Source: Methylobacterium ajmalii (GTDB taxonomy: Bacteria > Pseudomonadota > Alphaproteobacteria > Rhizobiales > Beijerinckiaceae). From it: 44,460 nucleotides of DNA. Within the stretch, counting starts at the first letter, position 1; every line of letters begins with the position of its first letter. Of this stretch, positions 17,607 through 24,691 are shown piece after piece. The DNA lies in contig NZ_JACWCT010000167.1 in assembly GCF_016613415.1 (NCBI RefSeq), positions 1 to 44,460 on the forward strand, given 5' to 3'. The notes under the pieces are model-generated. The model had not been told where the DNA came from, made no database searches, and saw only the letters and a list, made by a program, of their open reading frames with translations. A program made the translations under genes and the position numbers.

Positions 17607-19184
17607 TCAGTTCTCGAACAGCGACCCCTGCACGGCGCCTGCCACGGGCGCCTTCTTCGTGTCCGCGGCCGGCTCCTTGCGCTTGGCCGCCCGGCGCGGG
17701 GCCGGTCGCGCCGGTGCTGGCGGGGTTTCTTCGGGCGGCGTCCCGGCCGCTGCCGCTCCGTCGACGGAGGCCGCCACCCGCCCGTCGGCGAATTCCACCG
17801 TCAGGTGGCCCGCCGCCCGCGCGGCCTGCGCCGAGCCGACCGGCGTGCCGGCCGAATCGAGCACCAGCGCGTAGCCGCGGGCGAGCACCGCCCGATAGTT
17901 GAGGCTGGAAAACAGGGCGGTCGCCCGCGACAGCCGCCCGGCCAGGCGCTCGAGCCCCTGGCCCGGCGCCCGGTCGAGCCGGCGCGACATTCCGTTCAGC
18001 CGCTCGCCCTGCACCGCCAGCACCCGCTCCAGGGCGTGGCGGGGCCGGTGGTCGATCGCCGCCAGCCGCTCGCGGGCCCGCGCCAGCCGCAGGGAGGGCG
18101 GGTTGCGGGCGAGGCCCTGGAGCGCCCGGTTGAGGCGGCCTTGCGCGTCGCGCGCGTTGGCGGCGAGCGCCGGGGCGAGGCGGGCGTCGGCGAGATCGAG
18201 GCGCTGGCGCTTCTGCGCGAGCAAGGCCTCCGGGCCCGGCAACGCGCGGGCGAGCCCGCGCAGCTCGCCCCGCCGCTGGTCGACGAGGCGCAGCAGCGCG
18301 CCGGCATGGCGCCGGCTCAGGGAATCGAGGTCCGCCAGCAGCTCGTGCAGGACCGGCACCGCCATCTCGGCGGCGCCGGTCGGGGTCGGGGCACGCCGGT
18401 CGGCGGCGTGGTCGATCAGCGTGACGTCGGTCTCGTGTCCGACGGCGGAGATCAGCGGGATCGTGCTGGCGGCGGCGGCCCGCACCACGATCTCCTCGTT
18501 GAAGCACCACAGATCCTCGATCGAGCCGCCGCCGCGGGCGACGATCAGCACGTCCGGCCGCGGGATCGCGCCGCCGGGCTCCAGCGCGTTGAAACCGTGG
18601 ATCGCCGCCGCGATCTCCTCCGCGGCCCCCTCCCCCTGCACGCGCACCGGCCAGACCAGGACCGGACGCGGGAAGCGGTCGGCCAGCCGATGCAGGATGT
18701 CGCGGATCACCGCGCCGGTCGGCGAGGTGACGACACCGACGACCAAGGGCAGGTAGGGCACCGGCCGCTTGCGCGCGGCGTCGAACAGCCCCTCGGCGGC
18801 GAGCGCCCGGCGGCGCTCCTCCAGCAGCGCCATCCAGGCGCCGGCCCCGGCGGGCTCCAGCGAATCCACCACGATCTGGTAGGCGGACTTGCCCGGATAG
18901 GTCGTGATCCGGCCGGTGACCACGACCTCCAGGCCCTCCTTGGGCTTGTGACGCAGCCGCATCATCGTGCCCTTCCAGATCACGGCGTCGATCTTGGCGC
19001 CGCCGTCCTTGAGGCTGAAATAGGCGTGGCCGGAGCCGTGCGGGCCGCGATAGCCCGAGATCTCGCCCTTGAGGCGCACGTGGCCGAACGCATCCTCGAG
19101 GGTGCGCTTGAGGGCGGTCGCCAGTTCGGTGACCGACCATTCGGGCACGTTGGCGATCGGGGCGGAGAAGGCGGAGGCGGACAT
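17607..19184 (-). CDS. xseA: Exodeoxyribonuclease VII large subunit
   Basis: 525-residue catalytic subunit of ExoVII, which degrades single-stranded DNA to oligonucleotides with the small subunit XseB (not in this window). The N-terminal OB-fold is clear (VPEWSVTELATALKRTLED; GEISGYRGPHGSGHAYFSLKD), followed by the catalytic domain (VVGVVTSPTGAVIRDIL; VLIVARGGGSIEDLWCFNEE; ISAVGHETDVTLIDHAADRRAPTPTGAAE), a long coiled coil and a short beta domain (NYRAVLARGYALV). A low-complexity Pro/Ala/Lys tail of about 60 residues ends in GSLFEN, making it longer than the E. coli protein. ATG at 19184 begins the conserved part, although the open frame extends to 20897 across purD. Confidence 0.96.
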   Translation of the reverse strand: MSASAFSAPIANVPEWSVTELATALKRTLEDAFGHVRLKGEISGYRGPHGSGHAYFSLKDGGAKIDAVIWKGTMMRLRHKPKEGLEVVVTGRITTYPGKSAYQIVVDSLEPAGAGAWMALLEERRRALAAEGLFDAARKRPVPYLPLVVGVVTSPTGAVIRDILHRLADRFPRPVLVWPVRVQGEGAAEEIAAAIHGFNALEPGGAIPRPDVLIVARGGGSIEDLWCFNEEIVVRAAAASTIPLISAVGHETDVTLIDHAADRRAPTPTGAAEMAVPVLHELLADLDSLSRRHAGALLRLVDQRRGELRGLARALPGPEALLAQKRQRLDLADARLAPALAANARDAQGRLNRALQGLARNPPSLRLARARERLAAIDHRPRHALERVLAVQGERLNGMSRRLDRAPGQGLERLAGRLSRATALFSSLNYRAVLARGYALVLDSAGTPVGSAQAARAAGHLTVEFADGRVAASVDGAAAAGTPPEETPPAPARPAPRRAAKRKEPAADTKKAPVAGAVQGSLFEN

Positions 19185-19337
19185 CGGGCGCGACGCTAGC
19201 GGCTCGCCCCGAGTCGCGGAAGACCGCCCCGCCGCTTGCGGCCGCCAGTGTCCCCCGCGCATCAGTGCCGGTTGCCGCGCCGCGCCCGCGCCCGTAAACG
19301 TCTCGCGCAAGACTGACCTTCCGTTCCGGGACCGGCG

Positions 19338-20627
19338 ATGCGCGACCAGCACCCCCTCACCCTCCTGCTGATCGGCTCCGGCGGGCGCGAGCACGCGCTC
19401 GCCTGGAAGCTCGCCCAGAGCCCCCTCTGCCGGCGCCTGCTGATCGCCCCGGGCAATCCCGGCACCGCCGCCCACGGCACCAACCTCGCCCTCGACGTGA
19501 CCGACCATGCGGCGGTGATCGACGCCTGCCGGCGGGAGGGCGTCGATTTCGTCGTCGTCGGCCCCGAGGCGCCGCTGGTGGCGGGCCTGGTCGATGCGCT
19601 GGCGCAGGCCGGCATCCGGGCCTTCGGTCCGAACGCCGCGGCGGCCCAGCTCGAGGGCTCGAAGGCCTTCACCAAGGAGCTGTGCCGGGAGTTCTCGATC
19701 CCGACCGCCGCCTTCGCGCGCTTCCGCGCGGTCGAGCCGGCGCTGGCCCACCTGCGGGCTGGCCGCATCCCGGTCGTCGTCAAGGCCGACGGGCTCGCCG
19801 CCGGCAAGGGCGTGGTGGTGGCCGAGACCCTGGAACAGGCGGAAGCCGCCGTGGAAAACATGCTCGGCGGCGGGATGGGGGCCGCCGGCGCCGAGGTGGT
19901 GATCGAGGCGTGCATGGTCGGCGAGGAGGCGAGCCTGTTCGCCCTCTGCGACGGCACCCGCGCCGTGCTCTTCGGTACCGCCCAGGACCACAAGCGCGTC
20001 CATGACGGCGACCAGGGGCCGAATACCGGCGGCATGGGGGCCTACTCGCCCGCGCCGGTCCTGACGCCCGCCCTGGAGGCCGAGGTGATGGAGCGGATCA
20101 TCCGCCCGACCCTCGACGGGATGCGGGCGCGGGGCACGCCGTTCTCGGGCATCCTCTATGCCGGGCTGATGCTGACGGCCGATGGCCCGATGCTGATCGA
20201 GTACAATACCCGCTTCGGCGATCCCGAATGCGAGGTGCTGATGCCCCGCCTCGACTCCGACCTGGTGCCGCTGCTGCTGGCGGCCGCCGAGGGCGACCTC
20301 TCGGGCGCGACGCCGGAATGGCGCGACGAGGTGGCGCTGACCGTGATCATGGCGGCGCCCGGCTATCCCGGCACCGTCGCCAAGGGCTCCGAGATCCGCG
20401 GCCTCCCCGAGGCGGAAGGAGCCGGCGCCCTGGTGTTCCAGGCCGGCACCAGGCGCGACGGCGAGCGGCTGGTCGCCGATGGCGGCCGGGTGCTCGCGGT
20501 GACGGCGCTCGGCGGCACCGTGCGGGAGGCGCAAGCCGGCGCGTACGCCGCCCTCGACCGGATCGACTGGCCGGAAGGGTTCTGCCGCCGCGACATCGGC
20601 TGGCGCGCCGTGGCCCGCGAGACCTGA
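19338..20627 (+). CDS. purD: Phosphoribosylamine-glycine ligase (GAR synthetase)
   Basis: 429 residues, the usual length. It catalyses the second step of de novo purine synthesis, ATP-dependent joining of phosphoribosylamine and glycine. Motifs: LLIGSGGREHALAWKL at the N-terminus, VVVGPEAPLVAGL, the ATP-grasp region VVKADGLAAGKGVVVA, HKRVHDGDQGPNTGGMGAYSPAPV, and YNTRFGDPECEVLMPRL with metal-binding acidic residues. It is divergent from xseA with about 150 bp between starts, a pairing common in alphaproteobacteria. Confidence 0.97.
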   Translation: MRDQHPLTLLLIGSGGREHALAWKLAQSPLCRRLLIAPGNPGTAAHGTNLALDVTDHAAVIDACRREGVDFVVVGPEAPLVAGLVDALAQAGIRAFGPNAAAAQLEGSKAFTKELCREFSIPTAAFARFRAVEPALAHLRAGRIPVVVKADGLAAGKGVVVAETLEQAEAAVENMLGGGMGAAGAEVVIEACMVGEEASLFALCDGTRAVLFGTAQDHKRVHDGDQGPNTGGMGAYSPAPVLTPALEAEVMERIIRPTLDGMRARGTPFSGILYAGLMLTADGPMLIEYNTRFGDPECEVLMPRLDSDLVPLLLAAAEGDLSGATPEWRDEVALTVIMAAPGYPGTVAKGSEIRGLPEAEGAGALVFQAGTRRDGERLVADGGRVLAVTALGGTVREAQAGAYAALDRIDWPEGFCRRDIGWRAVARET

Positions 20628-20656
20628 GCCTTGCTCGTGCGTTAACCTCGAAGAGG

Positions 20657-20676
20657 GCCCGCGTCCCGGCGCGGGC
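20657..20676 (+). terminator. Possible terminator after purD
   Basis: GCCCGCG and CGCGGGC form a 7-bp stem with a 6-nt loop (extendable by a wobble pair) 30 bp past the purD stop and 25 bp before the next start. There is no T tract. Confidence 0.4.
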
Positions 20677-20700
20677 TCGACGACCCTTGGGGAGCGCCCG

Positions 20701-21612
20701 ATGCCCGCCGACCTGTTTCCCGGCTTCACCTCGCACTGGATCGACCTGCCCGACGGCCGCTTCTTCGCCCGGGCCGGCGGGCCCGAGGACGCGCCGCCGC
20801 TGGTGCTGCTGCACGGTTTTCCCCAGACCCATGCCTGCTGGCACAGGATCGCCCCGGCGCTCGCCCGTACCCACCGGGTGATCTGCCTCGATCTCAAGGG
20901 CTACGGCTGGTCGGCGGCGCCGAAGGGCGATCCCGCCCACCGGGACTATTCCAAGCGGCAGATGGGCCGCGAGGTGGTGGCGGTCATGGAACGGCTCGGC
21001 CATGTCCGCTTCGGGCTCGTCGGCCACGACCGCGGCGCCCGGGTCGGCTACCGCCTCGCCCTCGACGAGCCGGGCCGGATCGACCGCCTCGCCCTCCTCG
21101 ACATCGTGCCGACGGTCTCGCAGTGGCAGACGATGGAGCGGGAGCCGGACGCCTACCCGCACTGGCGCTTCCTGGCGCAACCCGCGCCGATCCCCGAGCA
21201 GGAGATCGGCAAGAACCCGATCCCCTACTACGAGGACCTGCTGCGGCTCTGGACCGGCTCCGGAACCCTCGACCCCTTCTCGCCCGGCGCCCTCGACCTC
21301 TACCGCCAGAGCTGGAACGTGCCCGAGCGCATCCACGCGTGCTGCGAGGATTACCGCGCCGGGGCCGGCCCCGACCGGGCCGCCGACGAGGCCGACCTGG
21401 CCGAGGGCCGCCGCCTCGCCGGACCGGTCCTGGTGCTCGTCGCCGACCGCTTCGTCGGCAGGAACGGGCTCGATCCGGTGCGCCAGGCCTGGACCGGCAC
21501 CTTCGCGCCGGAGGACACGACCTTCGAGATCGTCCCGTCCGGCCACTTCGTCGCCGAGGAGAACCCGGGGGCGACGCTGCCGATCCTGGAGCGTTTCCTC
21601 GCCGGCCCGTGA
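20701..21612 (+). CDS. Alpha/beta hydrolase of the fluoroacetate/haloacetate dehalogenase type
   Basis: 303-residue cytoplasmic hydrolase matching fluoroacetate dehalogenases (RPA1163, DehH1/FAc-DEX) in layout and active site. The nucleophile is Asp110 in GHDRGARVGYR, with carboxylate-binding Arg111 and Arg114; the acid is Asp134 in LLDIVPT; the base is His282 in SGHFVAEE. The halide pocket residues known from RPA1163 are also present: His154-Trp155 in YPHWRFLAQPAP, Trp184, and Tyr218 in CEDYRAG. The oxyanion-hole region HGFPQTH is intact. Epoxide hydrolases share the fold but lack this pocket. The gene follows purD by 73 bp and precedes a RarD permease; neither gives a pathway. Activity on C-F bonds is inferred from residues only. 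Confidence 0.85.
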   Translation: MPADLFPGFTSHWIDLPDGRFFARAGGPEDAPPLVLLHGFPQTHACWHRIAPALARTHRVICLDLKGYGWSAAPKGDPAHRDYSKRQMGREVVAVMERLGHVRFGLVGHDRGARVGYRLALDEPGRIDRLALLDIVPTVSQWQTMEREPDAYPHWRFLAQPAPIPEQEIGKNPIPYYEDLLRLWTGSGTLDPFSPGALDLYRQSWNVPERIHACCEDYRAGAGPDRAADEADLAEGRRLAGPVLVLVADRFVGRNGLDPVRQAWTGTFAPEDTTFEIVPSGHFVAEENPGATLPILERFLAGP

Positions 21613-21656
21613 CCTCCGCGAGTCTTTGCCTTCGCGAGTCTTTGCCTTCGCGGAGG
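21613..21656 (+). repeat. Tandem 16-bp duplication inside a hairpin
   Basis: Starting directly after the dehalogenase stop codon, GCGAGTCTTTGCCTTC occurs twice in tandem (about 21618-21649), and the flanks CCTCCGCGA (21613-21621) and TCGCGGAGG (21648-21656) form a perfect 9-bp stem around it. It probably acts as a terminator-like structure. Confidence 0.6.
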
Positions 21657-21773
21657 CTCGCCCCCCACAAGACCCGCGCGGAGCGGATGACCGCTCCCCG
21701 CCCCGGCCCGTAGCCCGGGCGCGGGACCTGCGGCACAACCTCGGCGGGCGGGTACGGCCCGGGGGAAACATCC

Positions 21774-22649
21774 GTGGGGCTGATCTACGCGCTCGGCGCC
21801 TTCCTGAGCTGGGGCCTCGTCGTCCCGGTGCATTTCCGCCTGCTCGACGGGGTGCCGGCCTGGGGCATCCTGGCCCACCGCATCCTGTGGTCGAGCGTGT
21901 TCGTGACGCTGCTGCTGATCGGCCTGCGGGCGATGCGCCGCGGGCCGGTGATCAGCTTCCAGCGCCGCCACCTCTTCCTGCTGCTCTCCGCCCTGGTCGT
22001 CGCGGGCAACTGGTCGCTGTATCTCTGGGCGGTCCAGAACGGGCGGATGCTCGATGCCAGCCTCGGCTACTTCATCAACCCGCTCGTCAACGTCGCGCTC
22101 GGCGCGCTCGTGCTGCGCGAATCCCTGCGGCCGCTCCAGCTCGCAGCGGTGGCGCTCGCCGCCATCGGCGTCGCCGCCGCGGTGGCGGCGGCGGGAGCGC
22201 TGCCCTGGATCTCGCTCACGCTGGCCGTCAGCTTCGCGATCTACGCCCTGATCCGCAAGCTGGTGCCGATCGACCCGATCCTCGGCCTCGGCGCCGAGAC
22301 CTTCGCGCTCCTGCCCCTGGCGCTGGCTTACCTCGCGCTCACCCCGCCGCCGCCCGGCCTCGGGAGCGGTCAATGGCTGCTCCTGGTGCTCACCGGCGTC
22401 ACCACCGCGGTGCCGCTGATGTGGTTCGCGGCCGCCGCCTCTCGCCTCAAGCTCTCGACGATCGGCCTGCTGCAATATCTCTCGCCGACCTGCCTCCTGG
22501 GCTTGAGCGTGTTCGCCTTCGGCGAGTCGCTGCCGCTCTCTCGCTTGCTGGTCTTCGGGCTGATCTGGGCGGGACTGGCCCTCTACGCCTTCGATGCCGC
22601 GCGACCGCGGCCCTCGGTCGTGCGCGCACCGGAGGACAGCCCAGCCTGA
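21774..22649 (+). CDS. rarD: RarD-type EamA/DMT-superfamily permease
   Basis: 291-residue inner-membrane protein with about ten hydrophobic spans, matching RarD of the drug/metabolite transporter superfamily: GLIYALGAFLSWGLVVPVHFRLL, EILAHR-like AWGILAHRILWSSVFV, NWSLYLWAVQNGRMLDASLGYFINPL, and a C-terminal LLQYLSPTCLLGLSVFAFGE. GTG at 21774 starts the frame after a GGGGGAA ribosome-binding site. RarD proteins were named for chloramphenicol sensitivity in Pseudomonas; the real substrate is not established. It is co-directional with the dehalogenase 160 bp upstream. Confidence 0.9.
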   Translation: MGLIYALGAFLSWGLVVPVHFRLLDGVPAWGILAHRILWSSVFVTLLLIGLRAMRRGPVISFQRRHLFLLLSALVVAGNWSLYLWAVQNGRMLDASLGYFINPLVNVALGALVLRESLRPLQLAAVALAAIGVAAAVAAAGALPWISLTLAVSFAIYALIRKLVPIDPILGLGAETFALLPLALAYLALTPPPPGLGSGQWLLLVLTGVTTAVPLMWFAAAASRLKLSTIGLLQYLSPTCLLGLSVFAFGESLPLSRLLVFGLIWAGLALYAFDAARPRPSVVRAPEDSPA

Positions 22650-22734
22650 CGCAAGCCCCACCGGCCAAGCTTCCCCCATCCAACCATAATCGGCGGGCTT
22701 TCTCGCCTCACGCGACGAATCGGCGGGGGCCGCG

Positions 22735-22872
22735 ATGATGCTGGGCGATGTGAACCTGAGCGATGTGAAGACGAGGGACGAGGCCGGACCGCACCCGATC
22801 TGGCTGGTGGTCGGCCCGTGGGCGATGTTCGCCGTCGTGGTGGGCGGGTTCCTGGCGCGCTGGTGGCCGTGA
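22735..22872 (+). CDS. 45-residue single-span membrane protein, unknown function
   Basis: A short frame from tandem ATG codons (22735, 22738) to TGA at 22870-22872. The product has a polar N-terminus of about 20 residues (MLGDVNLSDVKTRDEAGPH), one hydrophobic span (IWLVVGPWAMFAVVVGGFLA) and ends RWWP. A weak GGGGGCC lies just upstream. Codon use is GC-rich at third positions, consistent with a real gene. It sits 85 bp after the RarD gene on the same strand. Small membrane proteins of this form often modulate transporters, but no specific role can be claimed. Confidence 0.6.
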   Translation: MMLGDVNLSDVKTRDEAGPHPIWLVVGPWAMFAVVVGGFLARWWP

Positions 22873-22964
22873 GCCGGCGCCGCGACGCCGAGACCTGACG
22901 CGCCCGCGGCGCCGGTCCGTGACCGCGGCATACGGACCGATCGGGAGTCCCCGGGCGCGCCCGA

Positions 22965-23732
22965 TCACGTCAGCATCTGCAGGTCGCCATCCACCGCGAG
23001 CGCCTGGCCCGAGATGGTCTTGCCGCGCGCGGAGGCGAGAAAGAGAATCTGGTCCGCGAGCTGGCGGGCCGTGACGTACTCCTTGATCGAGGCCGCGGAA
23101 AAGGCCGCGCTCTCCATCTCGGAGAAGCCGATCCCGCGCTGCTGCGCCTTGGCCTCCAGCACCCGGCGCTGCCGGTCGCCGGCGACGATGCCGGGGAGCA
23201 CCGCGTTGACCCGGATCCCGTCGGCCCCGAGTTCCCGCGACAGCGACTTGGTGAAGCCGATGACCGCCCACTTCGCCGCCGCGTAGGGCGTGCGCAGCGG
23301 GAAGCCGAAGCGGCCCGCCGCCGAGGACAGGTTGACGATCGACGGGTTGGCGCTCGCCCGCAGCAGCGGCACCGCCAGGCGCACGCAGTTGAACTGCCCG
23401 GTGAGGCAGATGTCGAGGGTGCGGTCCCAGTCCTCGGGGTCGATCTCCTCGACGCGCCCCGTCGGGCCGGCGATGCCGGCATTGTTGACGAGGCAATCGA
23501 GCCCGCCGAGCGCGCGTTCCGCCTCCGCGAACAGCCGCGCGACATCCTCGCGCGAGGCGACGTCGGCATGGGTGGCGCCGATGCCCGGCGGCAGGGCCGC
23601 GAGGGCCTCCCGGTCCACGTCGCAGACATGGACCTGTGCCCCCTCCTCCATGAAGGCCTGCGCCACCTCGAGCCCGATGCCGCTGGCGCCGGCCGTCACC
23701 AGCACCTTCAGGCCGCCCAGTCCCATCTCCAT
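22965..23732 (-). CDS. Short-chain dehydrogenase/reductase
   Basis: 255-residue classical SDR using NAD(H) or NADP(H). The Rossmann motif is TAGASGIG (13-20), the acidic CDVD at 37-40 favours NAD, NNAG lies at 83-86, and the catalytic triad is Ser137, Tyr150 and Lys154 (SSAAGRFGFPLRTPYAAAK). Its C-terminus ISGQALAVDGDLQML is typical. ATG at 23732; a second ATG two codons later is possible. It follows the GntR gene by 29 bp on the same strand, opposite the ABC/BKACE operon, so it probably oxidises or epimerises the same hydroxyacid substrate. That role is inferred from location. Confidence 0.9.
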   Translation of the reverse strand: MEMGLGGLKVLVTAGASGIGLEVAQAFMEEGAQVHVCDVDREALAALPPGIGATHADVASREDVARLFAEAERALGGLDCLVNNAGIAGPTGRVEEIDPEDWDRTLDICLTGQFNCVRLAVPLLRASANPSIVNLSSAAGRFGFPLRTPYAAAKWAVIGFTKSLSRELGADGIRVNAVLPGIVAGDRQRRVLEAKAQQRGIGFSEMESAAFSAASIKEYVTARQLADQILFLASARGKTISGQALAVDGDLQMLT

Positions 23733-23761
23733 GGCGTGTCTCCGTCGTCGGGGTGCCGGGC

Positions 23762-24541
23762 TCAGGAGGCCAGGCGTCCGGTCGTTTCGATGAAGGCGGC
23801 GCTGCTTGCGATGTCGGCGGCGAGCGCCGCCCGGGCGCCCTCCGCGTCGCCGGTCGCGAGCGCCGCCACGAGGCGGGCGTGATGCGCCTCCGCCTCGCCC
23901 TCGGCGAGGCGGCGGGGCGAGGAGCGCATGTCGAGGTTGAGCACCGGGCCGATGCGCAGCCACAGCCCCTCGATGATCGCGATGAGCGAGGGCAGGCCGG
24001 CGGCGGCGTAGACCGCGAAGTGCAGGTCGCGGTTCGCCCGCATCGCCCGTTCGAGGTCGGGCGCGGTGGCCTGCACCTCGCTGCGGAACGCCGCGTCGTG
24101 ATCCCGGATCGCCGCGAGCTCGCCGGGGCCGCAGGCCTGCGCGGCCTCCGCGGCGGCGAACCCCTCGACGGCGATCCGCACCCGGGTCAGCTCCCGGAAC
24201 GTCTGCAGCGTGATCACCGGCACCCGGACGGCGCGGTTGGGCAGGACCTCCAGGGCCTCGTCGGCGACGAGGCGCGACACCGCCTCGCGGGCCGGCATCA
24301 TCGAGGTGCCGAGCCGCTCCGCCACCGTGCGCAGGGACAGCCGCTCGCCGGGCGCCAGCCCGCCGGCGATCAGGAGGTCGCGCAGCGCATCGTAGACCTG
24401 GGTGCCCAGCGTGATCCGCTCGGGCGGCGCGAGCGCCTCCGGATCGGGCCGGTCGCCCGCATCCGCGCCGCCGCCATGCCGGCCGTGCTTCTGCAAGTCC
24501 CGCCTCTGCAAGTCCCGCCTCTGCAAGTCCCGCCTCTGCAA
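23762..24541 (-). CDS. GntR-family regulator, FCD (FadR) subfamily
   Basis: Up to 259 residues. Winged HTH at about 45-110 (LGTQVYDALRDLLIAGGLAPGERLS, TVAERLGTSMMPAREAVSRLVADEALEVLPNRAVRVP) followed by the helical FCD ligand domain, whose metal-binding His residues are visible in NRDLHFAVYAAAG and AEAHHARLVAAL. Ligands of this group are usually small carboxylic acids. The N-terminus is a repeat: QRRDL three times, encoded by 15-bp tandem units, each with a TTG codon behind an AGAGG, so the exact start among the four TTGs is uncertain. It is divergent from the ABC-transporter/BKACE operon and cotranscribed with the SDR, so it is the likely local regulator. Confidence 0.9.
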   Translation of the reverse strand: MQRRDLQRRDLQRRDLQKHGRHGGGADAGDRPDPEALAPPERITLGTQVYDALRDLLIAGGLAPGERLSLRTVAERLGTSMMPAREAVSRLVADEALEVLPNRAVRVPVITLQTFRELTRVRIAVEGFAAAEAAQACGPGELAAIRDHDAAFRSEVQATAPDLERAMRANRDLHFAVYAAAGLPSLIAIIEGLWLRIGPVLNLDMRSSPRRLAEGEAEAHHARLVAALATGDAEGARAALAADIASSAAFIETTGRLAS

Positions 24542-24542
24542 G
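24491..24542. repeat. 15-bp tandem repeat, 3.5 copies, at the gntR start
   Basis: The unit CTGCAAGTCCCGCCT occurs at 24491-24505, 24506-24520 and 24521-24535, followed by a partial CTGCAAG (24536-24542). On the coding (minus) strand each unit reads TTGCAGAGGCGGGAC, in frame with the regulator. Confidence 0.95.
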
Positions 24543-24630
24543 CGCGGACCTCCTCCCTGCGTTTTCCTCCGGCGCGCCCGGGCGGTTTCGAGACCGTCTC
24601 GACAGGCGCGTCGTTTGATGCCAGCCTAAG

Positions 24631-24640
24631 TGTGATCACA
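24631..24640. promoter_or_regulatory. Candidate GntR operator
   Basis: TGTGATCACA is a perfect 10-bp palindrome, followed immediately by GATCAC. It lies between the divergent gntR (start about 24541) and the binding-protein gene (start 24692). FCD-type GntR sites commonly have a GT-Nx-AC core, which this fits; it lacks the central spacer expected for a CRP site. Confidence 0.5.
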
Positions 24641-24691
24641 GATCACGGCAACCCAAACGACCGCGATCGATCCCGGGCAGGACACGCAACC

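Noticed and set aside
17607..20897. XseA as a 1096-residue protein
   Set aside because: The extra 570 N-terminal residues run antisense through purD and look like a shadow; the conserved XseA start is at 19184.
24491..24542. CRISPR-like array
   Set aside because: The units are directly adjacent with no spacers; it is a simple in-frame tandem repeat.
24631..24640. CRP-type binding site
   Set aside because: A CRP site needs a 6-bp spacer between TGTGA and TCACA; here the arms abut, which suits a GntR-type operator better.
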